From: Clostridia bacterium | Lineage (GTDB): Bacteria; Bacillota; Clostridia; Oscillospirales; Ruminococcaceae | DNA length: 64,000 nucleotides | Direction: 5' to 3' | Assembly (NCBI GenBank): GCA_009929695.1 | Contig: RZZW01000001.1 | Span: 62,001-126,000, forward strand | The notes under the pieces: generated by a model | The model's input: the letters and a program-made list of their open reading frames with translations, nothing else | Told to the model about the DNA's origin: nothing | Databases searched by the model: none | Program-made: the position numbers and the translations under genes | Part shown: positions 51,957 through 60,443 of the stretch, piece by piece | Layout: each line of letters opens with the position of its first letter | Position numbering within the stretch: the stretch's first letter is position 1

Positions 51957-53303
51957 ATGGCATTTGAGAGTTTATCCGAAAAGCTTAACGCCGCGTTTAA
52001 AAAGCTGCGCGGCAAGGGCAAGCTGTCCGAGCAGGACATAAAGGACGCAATGCGCGAGGTGCGCATCGCATTGCTTGAGGCTGACGTTAACTATAAGGTT
52101 GCGAAAGATTTTATAGCGGACGTGACAGTGCGTTGCAGCGGCAGCGAGGTTATGGAAAGCCTCACGCCCGCGCAGCAGGTTATAAAAATAGTAAACGAGC
52201 GCTTAACTGACCTCATGGGCGGCGAGGAAGCCGCGAGAATACGCATCAAATCAAAGCCGCCGACTGTCATTATGATGTGCGGCTTGCAGGGCGCGGGCAA
52301 AACGACGCACGCCGCAAAGCTTGCGAAATATTTCATAAAAGAGGGGCATCGTCCCCTGCTTGCCGCTTGCGACATATATCGTCCGGCGGCTATCGAGCAG
52401 CTTAAAATCGTCGGCGAGCAAGCGGGCGCGCCCGTTTTCACAATTCCGGGTGAAGTGCCGGAGCTGCTTGCAAAGCACGCTGTTGCGCACGCCAAAGATT
52501 ACGGCAACGACATTGTTATTCTTGACACAGCGGGACGTTTGCACGTTGACGACGAGCTTATGCAGGAGCTTTCGCGCATAAAAGCTAACGTTGAGGTTGA
52601 CGAAACGCTGCTTGTCATCGACGCGATGGCGGGTCAGGACGCTGTAAACGTGGCGAAAAGCTTTGCTGACGCGGCTGGGCTTGACGGCGTTATAGTCACA
52701 AAGCTTGACGGCGACACGCGCGGCGGCTCGGCGCTTTCAGTTAGAGCCGTTACTGGCAGGCCGATAAAATTCGCGGGTACAGGCGAAAAGCTTGACGATT
52801 TAGAGGTTTTTCACCCGTCGCGAATGGCTAGCCGAATACTCGGCATGGGCGACGTGCTGACGCTTATTGAAAAGGCGCAGGACACAGCCGACCAAAAGCA
52901 GACGGAAGAAACCGCAAGGCGTTTGCTTGAAAATAAATTTGATATGAACGACATGCTTGCGCAGCTTGAGCAGATAAACAAAATGGGCGGCGCTGGCGCG
53001 ATGCTCTCGATGATACCGGGCGCGTCGGCCGCAAAGATGAGCGACGATGATTTAGCTAACAGCGAAAAGGAATTTGCGCGCATCAAGGCGATTATACAGA
53101 GCATGACCGCGAAAGAGCGCGAAAAGCCCACGATTATCGACCCCAAGCGCAAACGCCGTATCGCGGCGGGCAGCGGAACGAGAGTTGAGGACGTAAACCG
53201 CCTTTTAAAGCAGTTTGAGCAGATGAACAAGATGATGAAGCAGCTTAAGAAGAACCCGAAAATGTTCGGGCGGCGCGGCGGCTTTGGTGGAAAACGACGT
53301 TAG
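51957..53303 (+). CDS. ffh: Signal recognition particle protein Ffh
   Basis: SRP54 GTPase that recognises signal sequences on the ribosome and targets them to FtsY. The 448 residues have the N domain, a G domain with P-loop GLQGAGKTTHAAKL, DIYRPAAIEQL, DTAGRLHVDD and TKLDGDTRGGSALS, and a methionine-rich M domain from about 300 with GAGTRVEDVNRLLKQFEQMN-type RNA-binding helix (read here as SGTRVEDVNRLLKQFEQ). GAGGTG lies 6 nt before the ATG; a GTG three codons earlier overlaps that site and is not used. The SRP RNA gene is not in the window. Confidence 0.97.
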   Translation: MAFESLSEKLNAAFKKLRGKGKLSEQDIKDAMREVRIALLEADVNYKVAKDFIADVTVRCSGSEVMESLTPAQQVIKIVNERLTDLMGGEEAARIRIKSKPPTVIMMCGLQGAGKTTHAAKLAKYFIKEGHRPLLAACDIYRPAAIEQLKIVGEQAGAPVFTIPGEVPELLAKHAVAHAKDYGNDIVILDTAGRLHVDDELMQELSRIKANVEVDETLLVIDAMAGQDAVNVAKSFADAAGLDGVIVTKLDGDTRGGSALSVRAVTGRPIKFAGTGEKLDDLEVFHPSRMASRILGMGDVLTLIEKAQDTADQKQTEETARRLLENKFDMNDMLAQLEQINKMGGAGAMLSMIPGASAAKMSDDDLANSEKEFARIKAIIQSMTAKEREKPTIIDPKRKRRIAAGSGTRVEDVNRLLKQFEQMNKMMKQLKKNPKMFGRRGGFGGKRR

Positions 53304-53307
53304 GTAT

Positions 53308-53388
53308 GTCATTCTGAGGAGCGCAGCGACGAAGAATCTTTGGCACCGTAAGTGACGAAATAAGATTCTTCGCTACGCTCAGAATGAC
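53308..53388. repeat. GTCATTCTGAG palindromic repeat between ffh and rpsP
   Basis: About 81 bp with near-perfect inverted ends (GTCATTCTGAG and CTCAGAATGAC, continuing with GCGCAGCGACGAAGAATC against GATTCTTCGCTACGC). Palindromes of this wording are scattered in many bacterial genomes as intergenic repeats. It is inside an operon and transcribed. Confidence 0.8.
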
Positions 53389-53468
53389 AAAGTGTCAGGC
53401 AGATATTTTAAGCTTTCAACAGGTAAAACTGATGATAGATATACATTATTTTTCTAGGAGGTGACAGT

Positions 53469-53711
53469 ATGGCTGTTAAAATTAGATTGCGTCGCATTGG
53501 CGCGAAGAAGGCTCCGTTCTACCGTGTGGTTGTTGCAGATTCCCGCTTCCCGCGTGACGGTCGCTTTATCGAGGAGATCGGTTACTATGACCCCACTAAA
53601 GAGCCCGCAGTTGTCAAAATTGACGCTGACAAGGCAAAGCAGTGGATCGCAACAGGTGCACAACCCACCGATACCGTTCGTGTTCTGCTTAAAAAGAACA
53701 ACATTCTCTAA
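53469..53711 (+). CDS. rpsP: 30S ribosomal protein S16
   Basis: Small-subunit assembly protein. The 80 residues start [19 protein letters not shown] and contain [18 protein letters not shown] and YDPTKEP, fully typical. AGGAGGTGA precedes the ATG. It follows ffh across a repeat and leads directly into khpA. Confidence 0.98.
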   Translation: MAVKIRLRRIGAKKAPFYRVVVADSRFPRDGRFIEEIGYYDPTKEPAVVKIDADKAKQWIATGAQPTDTVRVLLKKNNIL

Positions 53712-53728
53712 TTCGGAGGTAAGTTGTC

Positions 53729-53962
53729 ATGCAAGAGCTTTTAGAGGCTGTCGCCAAGGGTCTTGTTGAGGATAAGGACGCTGTACAGGTTACGGCGGAC
53801 GAGCCCAACGAGGAGGGCGTGGTGGTATTCCACCTGCATGTTGCCGAGGGTGACATGGGCCGCGTGATCGGTAAACAGGGACGCATAGCCAAAGCGATAC
53901 GCGTAGTGATGCGCGCCGCCGCCGTGCGTGAGAACACCAAAGTAATGGTGGAAATCGACTGA
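53729..53962 (+). CDS. khpA: KH-domain RNA-binding protein KhpA
   Basis: Small KH-domain protein that pairs with KhpB/Jag and binds many transcripts, affecting cell division and envelope in Gram-positives. The 77 residues form one KH domain with the GxxG loop in RVIGKQGRIAKAIR (about 48-61). CGGAGG lies before the ATG. In Bacillus the operon continues to rimM-trmD-rplS; here it ends at a terminator. Confidence 0.94.
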   Translation: MQELLEAVAKGLVEDKDAVQVTADEPNEEGVVVFHLHVAEGDMGRVIGKQGRIAKAIRVVMRAAAVRENTKVMVEID

Positions 53963-53987
53963 TACCATTGGTGGCAAATGAAAATGA

Positions 53988-54037
53988 AAAAGCAGTAAAT
54001 TTTGTGCTTACGCAAGCATAAAATTTACTGCTTTTTT
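53988..54037 (+). terminator. Rho-independent terminator after khpA
   Basis: Near-perfect stem of 18-19 bp (AGCAGTAAATTTTGTGCTT with its complement) with a short loop, followed by TTTTTT. A matching A-run on the other side could let it work in both directions. Confidence 0.9.
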
Positions 54038-54041
54038 GCAG

Positions 54042-54209
54042 CACCTGCGGTGCGGCAATGTGTTTACGATGGTTTGCTTTATGTTTATACCGTGTGCGTC
54101 TTTGGTGGTCGGCGTGCGTGAGGGCAGTGAGAACACCTGCGGTGCGGCAATATGTCTACGGTGGATTGCTTTATGTTTATACCGTGTGCGTCTTTGGTGG
54201 TCGGCGTGC
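54042..54209. repeat. Tandem direct repeat, two 76-bp units at 92-bp period
   Basis: Units at 54042-54117 and 54134-54209 start CACCTGCGGTGCGGCAAT and end GGTGGTCGGCGTGC, with a few substitutions between them. The region from 53963 to 54346 has no credible gene: it holds the khpA terminator, this duplication and a repeat pair. Confidence 0.8.
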
Positions 54210-54232
54210 TTAAGATGGATAATCGCATACCA

Positions 54233-54313
54233 CGTAGGGCGCGACGACTCGGCGCGCCGTTTATCGATAATTTGCTCAACGCTTGCGGCGTGCCGAGGTC
54301 GTCACGCCCTACG
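54233..54313. repeat. Inverted pair of TGTAGGG-type palindromes
   Basis: Forward element 54233-54259 (GGGCGCGACGAC stem) and reverse element 54286-54313 (GTCGTCACGCCC stem) between convergent khpA and leuB. Could form a long hairpin that ends the leu transcript. Confidence 0.78.
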
Positions 54314-54346
54314 CGCCTTGTAAAACCATGTGGATATAATATAAAT

Positions 54347-55417
54347 TTATATCTCCTCCGCTATCGCATTGCCCATCTCTGTGCACGTCAGGCACTTGCA
54401 GCCTGCGGACATGCTGTCGCCGGTGCGGAGGCCTTTTTCTAGGACTTTATTTACGGCCTTTTCGATTGCGGCGCTTTCTTCGTCAAGACCGAATGAATAT
54501 TTTAAAAGCATTGCGGCGGACAAAATTGTGCCAATTGGATTTGCTTTATTTTGACCCGCTATATCTGGTGCTGACCCGTGGATTGGCTCGTATAGGCCGT
54601 TTGTGCCCTCGCCGAGCGACGAGGACGGAATCATGCCTATGCTGCCTGTTATCATGCTGGCCTCGTCTGTCAGGATATCGCCAAACATATTTTCGGTCAC
54701 TATAACGTCAAACTGCGCGGGGTTTTTGACTATCTGCATGGCGCAGTTGTCGACTAGCATATTTGCAAATTCGACCTCGGGGTACTCCTTTGCGACGCGC
54801 TCGGCTGTTGCACGCCAAAGGCGGCTTGTGTCTAGGACGTTTGCTTTATCTACGCTCGTCAGCTTTTTGCGGCGCTTCATTGCTGTTTCAAAGCCAATTC
54901 TCACTATGCGTTCGATTTCCTTTTCGGAGTACGGCATAATGTCTGTTGCGACTTTTTCGCCGTTTATCTCTTCCGTTTTATGCTCGCCGAAATATACGCC
55001 GCCTGTCAACTCGCGCACGACGATAAAATCTATGCCTGCGTCCACAATTTCCTTGCGGAGCGGGCTTGCGTCTGCAAGCTGATTGAAAAGCTTTGCGGGG
55101 CGCAGGTTTGAATACAAATTCATCGCCTTACGAATGCCGAGCAAGCCTTTTTCGGGGCGCTTATCTCCGGCTAAATTGTCCCATTTAGGCCCTCCGACAG
55201 CACCTAGCAGCGTTGCGTCTGCGGCAAGGCAACCGTCGATTGTCTCCTGCGGCAGCGGTGTGCCGTGCGCGTCGATGGCGCAGCCGCCTATGTCGAGGAA
55301 GTTATAGGCAAAGTGATGATTATATTTTTCAGCGACGACCTCGAGGATTTTGAGCGCTTCGCCCACTATTTCGGGGCCTATTCCGTCGCCCTTTAAAACT
55401 GCAATTTTTTTGCGCAT
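54347..55417 (-). CDS. leuB: 3-isopropylmalate dehydrogenase
   Basis: NAD-dependent oxidative decarboxylase of leucine synthesis. The 356 residues show [19 protein letters not shown], the loop [12 protein letters not shown] (usually R-P-C/V), [44 protein letters not shown] and the NAD-side [14 protein letters not shown]. Starts in a one-base overlap with the leuD stop (TAATG). Last gene of leuACDB. Confidence 0.97.
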   Translation of the reverse strand: MRKKIAVLKGDGIGPEIVGEALKILEVVAEKYNHHFAYNFLDIGGCAIDAHGTPLPQETIDGCLAADATLLGAVGGPKWDNLAGDKRPEKGLLGIRKAMNLYSNLRPAKLFNQLADASPLRKEIVDAGIDFIVVRELTGGVYFGEHKTEEINGEKVATDIMPYSEKEIERIVRIGFETAMKRRKKLTSVDKANVLDTSRLWRATAERVAKEYPEVEFANMLVDNCAMQIVKNPAQFDVIVTENMFGDILTDEASMITGSIGMIPSSSLGEGTNGLYEPIHGSAPDIAGQNKANPIGTILSAAMLLKYSFGLDEESAAIEKAVNKVLEKGLRTGDSMSAGCKCLTCTEMGNAIAEEI

Positions 55418-55902
55418 TACTTCTCCCCCTTGATGCTCGCCATAAGCCCGCCTTTTTCGATTATGTCTTTAATAAACGGCGGGAACGGCTGTGCCTGATA
55501 GCTTTCGCCCTTTGTGACGTTTGTGATAACGCCTGTGTCGAAATCTATCGAAACCTCGTCGCCCTCGCTTATGCCGTCGCTTGCGGCCTCACATTCGAGT
55601 ATCGGCATACCGATATTGATTGAATTGCGGTAAAAAATGCGTGCGAAGCTTTTTGCGATAACGCACGACACGCCGCAGGTTTTTATGGCGAGCGGAGCGT
55701 GCTCACGGCTTGAGCCGCAGCCGAAGTTCCAGCCGCCGACCATTATATCGCCCGATTTGACCTTTTTGACAAAATTTGCGTCGATGTCCTCCATGCAGTG
55801 CGCCGCAAGCTCTTTGGCGTTTGGCGTGTTGAGATAACGCGCGGGAATAATTACATCTGTATCGACGTTATCGGGAAATTTATAAACCTTACCCTGTACC
55901 AT
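55417..55902 (-). CDS. leuD: 3-isopropylmalate dehydratase small subunit
   Basis: Swivel-domain subunit of isopropylmalate isomerase. The 161 residues are the short archaeal/clostridial type, with [32 protein letters not shown] and [18 protein letters not shown]. Overlaps both leuC and leuB by a base or so, so the three are translated together. Confidence 0.97.
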   Translation of the reverse strand: MVQGKVYKFPDNVDTDVIIPARYLNTPNAKELAAHCMEDIDANFVKKVKSGDIMVGGWNFGCGSSREHAPLAIKTCGVSCVIAKSFARIFYRNSINIGMPILECEAASDGISEGDEVSIDFDTGVITNVTKGESYQAQPFPPFIKDIIEKGGLMASIKGEK

Positions 55903-57167
55903 TATGCCATTACCTCCTCAGGATTTGAAATTTTACCTGTGATTGCGCTCGCCGCCGCAACTGCGGGGCTTGCGAGGTATACTTCGCTTGTGACGTGACC
56001 CATGCGGCCTACGAAATTGCGGTTTGTCGTTGAGACACAGCGCTCGTTTTCTGCCAAAATGCCCATATAGCCGCCGAGACATGGCCCGCAGGTCGGCGTT
56101 GAAACCACACAGCCCGCGTCGATGAAATCGTCAACGTAGCCGAGGCGTATGCAGTCCTTATAAATCTGCTGCGTCGCGGGAATGATGATGGCGCGGACGT
56201 TTTTCGCCACCTGCTTGCCGCGCAGGATATCGGCGGCTACCTTCATGTCGGAGAGTCTACCGTTTGTGCAGCTTCCTATGACGACTTGGTCGATGACAAC
56301 GTCGCCGACCTCGTCGATTGTGCGTGTGTTGTCGGGCAGATGCGGGAACGAAACTGTCGGGCGGAGCGCCGACAAATCAATCTCAATTGTCTTTTCATAT
56401 TCCGCGTCGTCGTCGGCTTTATAAACCTTCCACTCGCGCTGTGAGCGGCCTTTCAAGTATTCCTCGGTGATTTCGTCAAACTCGAAAATACCGTTTTTCG
56501 CGCCCGCTTCGATAGCCATGTTTGCAACTGTGAGGCGGTCGTCCATTGTGAGGTTTTTCATGCCGTCGCCTGTAAATTCCATGCTTTTGTACAGCGCGCC
56601 GTCAACGCCAATCATACCTATGATGTGCAAAATTAAGTCCTTGCCGCTGACGTGCTTGCCCATTTTGCCTGTGAGCACAAATTTTATTGCGCTCGGCACC
56701 TTGAACCAGCACTTGCCTGTCGCCATGCTTGCCGCCATATCAGTGCTGCCGCCGCCTGTTGAAAACGCGCCGAGCGCGCCGTAGGTGCAGGTGTGGCTGT
56801 CTGCGCCGATAATGCAGTCGCCCGCTGTGACGATGCCTTTTTCGGGCAAAAGCGCGTGCTCGATGCCCATTTTGCCAACGTCGTAAAAATTGAGAATGTC
56901 GTATTTATTTGAAAATTCGCGGCACTGCTTTGTCTGCTGTGCGGCTTTTATGTCTTTGTTCGGTGAAAAATGATCCATTACAATGCTGATTTTTGTCTTG
57001 TCGAACACCGAATTAAAGCCGGTTTTTTCAAACTCGTTTATAGCGACAGGCGTTGTGATGTCGTTGCCGAGCACCATGTCGAGGTCTGCCATTATGAGCT
57101 GCCCAGGCTGAACGCTGTCAAGCCCCGCGTGTGCGGCGAGGATTTTTTGTGTCATTGTCATTCCCAT
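55902..57167 (-). CDS. leuC: 3-isopropylmalate dehydratase large subunit
   Basis: Iron-sulfur subunit of isopropylmalate isomerase. The 421 residues carry the [4Fe-4S] cysteines in [13 protein letters not shown] and [15 protein letters not shown], plus MDHFSPNKD and [25 protein letters not shown]. The ATG overlaps the leuA stop (TAATG). Two further ATGs follow within five codons; the first is used. Confidence 0.96.
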   Translation of the reverse strand: MGMTMTQKILAAHAGLDSVQPGQLIMADLDMVLGNDITTPVAINEFEKTGFNSVFDKTKISIVMDHFSPNKDIKAAQQTKQCREFSNKYDILNFYDVGKMGIEHALLPEKGIVTAGDCIIGADSHTCTYGALGAFSTGGGSTDMAASMATGKCWFKVPSAIKFVLTGKMGKHVSGKDLILHIIGMIGVDGALYKSMEFTGDGMKNLTMDDRLTVANMAIEAGAKNGIFEFDEITEEYLKGRSQREWKVYKADDDAEYEKTIEIDLSALRPTVSFPHLPDNTRTIDEVGDVVIDQVVIGSCTNGRLSDMKVAADILRGKQVAKNVRAIIIPATQQIYKDCIRLGYVDDFIDAGCVVSTPTCGPCLGGYMGILAENERCVSTTNRNFVGRMGHVTSEVYLASPAVAAASAITGKISNPEEVMA

Positions 57168-58834
57168 TATTTTGCACTCTCCTTATGATTGTTTATGGCG
57201 CTTGCAAGCGCGTGGACGCTCGCGGTCATTATGTCGGTATCTGTGCCCGCGCCCCACGACATTGCGCCGTCAGCCCATTGCAGGCCGACATACGCCACGG
57301 CGTGGCTTGTGCTGCCTGTTTCGAGCGCGTGCTCTTTGTATGTCACGAGCGCAAAGTCGCGGTCGCTGCCTGCTTTTATCGCGTTAACAACAGCGTCTAA
57401 GCGTCCGTTGCCCTTGCCTGTGTACTCGACCTGAATGTCGTTTTCAATCGCCGTCACCATTGCGTAGATGCCGTCTTTTTGTATGTAGTGCGCTTCGGGG
57501 ATTGCAAACGGCGCACGTTTATTGACGTATTCGCCGTTGAATATTCCGTAAATATCCTTTGGCGAAAGCTCCTTGTGCAGATGGTCTGACACGCTCTTGA
57601 CGGCGTAGCCGAGCGCTTCGCGCATTTTTGGCGGCAAATCATAGCCATAATTTTGCTCAAGCACATAGCCTATGCCGCCCTTGCCGCTTTGGCTGTTTAT
57701 GCGGATGACGTCCGTCTCATATTCGCGCCCGACATCGTGCGGGTCGATGGGCAGATACGGCACTGTCCAGTCGTAAAGCGCCTTTTCCTCGCGCCACTTC
57801 ATGCCCTTCGCGATAGCGTCCTGATGGCTGCCGCTGAATGCCGCGAAAACGAGTGCGCCCGAATACGGTGTGCGCTCGTAGACGTGCATATTTGTCGCTT
57901 TTTCGTATTCCTCGACGATGGCGGGCATGTTTGAGAAGTCAAGCTCAGGGTCAACGCCGTGCGAGAACATGTTCATTGCAACTGTGATGATATCGACGTT
58001 GCCGGTGCGCTCGCCGTTGCCGAAAAGCGTCCCCTCTACCCTGTCCGCTCCCGCGAGCAAGCCCATTTCGGTGTCTGCCACGCCGCAGCCGCGGTCGTTG
58101 TGCGGGTGCAGGCTGACGATGACGTTTTCGCGGTATTTTATGTTGTCGCACATATATTCAATTTGGTTTGCGTAAATGTGGCTCATGCTCATTGCAACGG
58201 TGACGGGCAGGTTGATTATCATGGGCTTGTCGGCTGTCGGCTGCATAACGTCGAGCACGGCGTTGCAGACCTCGAGCGCGTATTCCGGCTCTGTGCCCGT
58301 GAAGCTTTCGGGGCTGTATTCAAAGCGGAAATTGCCCTCGTATTCGCCCGCGAGCTGCTTTACAAGCTTTGCGCCATCGACGGCAATCTGTTTAATTTCG
58401 TCCTTGCTTTTTTTGAAAACCTGCTCGCGCTGTGCGACGCTTGTCGAGTTGTAAAAATGTACAATCGCGCTCGGTGCACCCTTTAAAGCGTCGAAGGTTT
58501 TGCGGATAATATGGTCGCGGCACTGCGTGAGCACCTGAACTGTCACGTCCTCGGGAATGAGGTTTTGCTCGATTAACGCGCGCAGAAACTCGTATTCTGT
58601 CTCGCTTGCGGCGGGAAATCCGACCTCGATTTCTTTGAAGCCAATTTTGACGAGAAATTTGAAGAAATCGAGCTTTTGCTCAAGGCTCATCGGAACAATA
58701 AGGCTTTGGTTGCCGTCGCGAAGGTCGACACTGCACCAAATCGGCGCTTTTTCGATGTGGTCTTTTTTCGCCCATTTCATTTCACAGTGCGGCGGATTGT
58801 AGTATCCTACGTGATACTTTTGGTAATTTTCCAT
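57167..58834 (-). CDS. leuA: 2-isopropylmalate synthase (long LeuA2 type)
   Basis: Condenses 2-oxoisovalerate and acetyl-CoA. At 555 residues it is the longer fungal-like form: N-terminal [17 protein letters not shown] with the metal-binding Asp, [51 protein letters not shown] (His-x-His and glycine loop, read in parts), and a C-terminal regulatory domain from about 440. AGGGAGAAAG precedes this ATG; 17 extra codons upstream run into the T-box terminator. Expression is set by the leucine T-box upstream. Confidence 0.95.
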   Translation of the reverse strand: MENYQKYHVGYYNPPHCEMKWAKKDHIEKAPIWCSVDLRDGNQSLIVPMSLEQKLDFFKFLVKIGFKEIEVGFPAASETEYEFLRALIEQNLIPEDVTVQVLTQCRDHIIRKTFDALKGAPSAIVHFYNSTSVAQREQVFKKSKDEIKQIAVDGAKLVKQLAGEYEGNFRFEYSPESFTGTEPEYALEVCNAVLDVMQPTADKPMIINLPVTVAMSMSHIYANQIEYMCDNIKYRENVIVSLHPHNDRGCGVADTEMGLLAGADRVEGTLFGNGERTGNVDIITVAMNMFSHGVDPELDFSNMPAIVEEYEKATNMHVYERTPYSGALVFAAFSGSHQDAIAKGMKWREEKALYDWTVPYLPIDPHDVGREYETDVIRINSQSGKGGIGYVLEQNYGYDLPPKMREALGYAVKSVSDHLHKELSPKDIYGIFNGEYVNKRAPFAIPEAHYIQKDGIYAMVTAIENDIQVEYTGKGNGRLDAVVNAIKAGSDRDFALVTYKEHALETGSTSHAVAYVGLQWADGAMSWGAGTDTDIMTASVHALASAINNHKESAK

Positions 58835-58870
58835 TTTCTTTCTCCCTTTCAAAATTTGCTTTGAGACAAC

Positions 58871-58911
58871 AAAAAACCGCCTCAAAGCCGTAATTATCGG
58901 CTAAGAGACGG
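58871..58911 (-). terminator. T-box terminator hairpin
   Basis: Stem CCGTCTCTTAGCCG with CGGCTTTGAGGCGG followed by TTTTTT on the minus strand. It is the termination half of the leu T-box switch. Confidence 0.88.
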
Positions 58912-59190
58912 AGATAAAACATCTTCGCGGTACCACTCTTATTGCTGCAAACGCAGCCTCTTTGCACTGTCGGTAAAATAAAATTTTGCGAACAGTCTGA
59001 CCTTTTAACGGAGCCAAGCCCGTGCGTGCCTACTTTTTAGCTTTGCCGACTTTATAATAAGCCGCCCGCCAATTTCAGCCGCCTGCTCAAGGGTGAGAAT
59101 ACATTTTACGCCCCACTGCCTCGCACCACACGGCAGCTCTCTAAAGAAACGCCCAAACATAAATTCCCTGTCATCGCATTTGTGTTATGG
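58871..59190 (-). ncRNA. Leucine T-box leader of leuACDB
   Basis: A T-box riboswitch senses uncharged tRNA and relieves termination. The hallmark T-box sequence GAGTGGTACCGCG lies at about 58926-58939 on the minus strand, directly before the terminator. Upstream are an AGAGAG element, the distal-loop-like GGTGCGAGGCAG, and the specifier region TATT-CTC-ACCC at about 59095-59097. CTC is a leucine codon followed by a purine, as usual for specifiers, and matches the leucine genes downstream. The 430-bp gap 58835-59267 is fully explained by this leader and its promoter. Confidence 0.93.
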
Positions 59191-59195
59191 CTAAC

Positions 59196-59224
59196 ATTTT
59201 ACAGCAAGTTTTTTACTTTGTCAA
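59196..59224 (-). promoter_or_regulatory. Promoter of the leu T-box operon
   Basis: TTGACA, 17-nt spacer, TAAAAT on the minus strand, immediately upstream of the T-box leader. Confidence 0.88.
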
Positions 59225-59267
59225 GTATTTTCAGACAAATATTTTGGTGAACTTGTTATTAACAATA

Positions 59268-59477
59268 CTACTGTTTATTATCAGTTCTGCCTAATATATA
59301 ATCGACACTAACACTGTAAAAATCAGCAAGAGCGCACAAAACCATTGGGGGTATCATCCTTTGTCCGCTTTCATAATACGCATAGGTGCGTTGAGGAACA
59401 TTTATAGCTTTGCCAAGTTTTTCCTGCGTCATATCTGCATCCTCACGTAAATTGCGTATCCTCTCATATTTTTTCAT
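59268..59477 (-). CDS. XRE-family helix-turn-helix regulator
   Basis: A 69-residue Cro/C1-type DNA-binding protein, essentially one domain: IRNLREDADMTQEKLGKAIN, VPQRTYAYYESGQRMIPP and LADFYSVSVDYILGR. The ribosome-binding site is weak (GGTGAT). It is AT-richer than its neighbours and divergent from the lipoprotein/WG-repeat pair. The inverted repeat at 59496-59529 covers its own -35 region, suggesting autoregulation and control of the divergent genes. Confidence 0.88.
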   Translation of the reverse strand: MKKYERIRNLREDADMTQEKLGKAINVPQRTYAYYESGQRMIPPMVLCALADFYSVSVDYILGRTDNKQ

Positions 59478-59495
59478 AGCATCACCAAATACAGT

Positions 59496-59529
59496 ATATT
59501 TTAGAACAGTTTATTTTGTTCTAGAATAT
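59496..59529. promoter_or_regulatory. Inverted-repeat operator for the XRE regulator
   Basis: Two 13-base arms, ATATTTTAGAACA and TGTTCTAGAATAT, with one mismatch and an 8-bp spacer. A TATACT -10 box for the XRE gene overlaps its edge on the minus strand. Size and symmetry fit binding of a homodimeric or tetrameric XRE protein. Confidence 0.7.
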
Positions 59530-59556
59530 GTATTAGGAAATCATAAATTAATTGTG

Positions 59557-59585
59557 TTGACAAATAGCACAAAATGTTTTATTGT
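59557..59585 (+). promoter_or_regulatory. Probable promoter of the lipoprotein gene
   Basis: TTGACA, 17-nt spacer, TATTGT, about 70 bp before the lipoprotein ATG and about 30 bp from the operator. Confidence 0.6.
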
Positions 59586-59652
59586 TATCATATAGAATTA
59601 TGAGTCTTGCACTAATATCTAAAAACGAAATTTACGAAAGAGGTTGTTTATT

Positions 59653-60351
59653 ATGAAGAAATTTTTGTGCCTAGCAATCTATATTTTACTATTATGTTTT
59701 ACCATGACAGCATGCGGCAGTGTTGAAAGTTCTTCTAAATATCAAGAACTTCAAGCTGAATTTGAAGCAGCACAATCAGAGGCTGAAACAGCAAATTCTC
59801 AGATAGATAATTATAAAGAACAAATAAGCTCGCTTGAGAAAGAAAAGAATGAACTCACCGCACAAGTCAGCATGTTGAATGAGCAGGTGGAAGAAGCAGC
59901 GCCTTGGTTTGAATTAAGTGAAATGGAAAAGCAAGCCAAAGAAAAAGAAATACAAGCTGAAAAAGAAGCGAAAGTTGCCGAAGAAAAAGCTGCTTCAGAT
60001 AAAGCTGTGGCAGAAGCTGAAGCAAAAGAAAAGCAGGGATATAACACTGGTATTACATATGATCAGTTAGCACGTACACCTGATGATTACATTGGAGAAA
60101 AAATAAAATTTTATGGTAAAGTAATTCAAGTGCTAGAAGGAAGCGGAACTGTTACAATACGTATGGCGACCTCAGGAAATTACGATAATGTCATAATAGG
60201 CTCTTATTCTTCCGATATTGTGTCCTCTCGGGTATTAGAAGATGACCGCATAACTATATATGGTTTATCAAATGGTCTTTACAGCTATGAAGCAACCGGA
60301 GGAGCAACCATTACAATACCATCTGTGTTAATTGAAAAAATCGATCAATAG
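59653..60351 (+). CDS. Coiled-coil lipoprotein with C-terminal OB-fold-like domain
   Basis: A 232-residue predicted lipoprotein: signal peptide with lipobox MTAC (Cys21), a coiled coil from about 35 to 130 rich in Glu, Lys and Ala, and a compact C-terminal domain (about 138-232) with alternating hydrophobic strands (IGEKIKFYGKVIQVLEGSG, VTIRMATSGNYDNVIIG, DDRITIYGL) like the OB-fold modules often seen in Gram-positive surface proteins. AGGTTG precedes the ATG. Function is unknown. Low GC compared with the window suggests transfer together with the flanking XRE and WG-repeat genes. Confidence 0.72.
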   Translation: MKKFLCLAIYILLLCFTMTACGSVESSSKYQELQAEFEAAQSEAETANSQIDNYKEQISSLEKEKNELTAQVSMLNEQVEEAAPWFELSEMEKQAKEKEIQAEKEAKVAEEKAASDKAVAEAEAKEKQGYNTGITYDQLARTPDDYIGEKIKFYGKVIQVLEGSGTVTIRMATSGNYDNVIIGSYSSDIVSSRVLEDDRITIYGLSNGLYSYEATGGATITIPSVLIEKIDQ

Positions 60352-60443
60352 ATTTTTATTTTTCTTAGTAACCATTTTTGCAAAATACAAACAATCAATT
60401 TTCTAATATATTTCAAATATTGTAAAGTGAGCAGAAAAATAAT

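Noticed and set aside
29597..59595. TGA at 29595-29597 as selenocysteine or recoded codon
   Set aside because: It falls in a signal peptide, TGA ends many other genes in the window (for example dprA-linked methyltransferase, trmFO, hisZ), and no SECIS-like element was seen.
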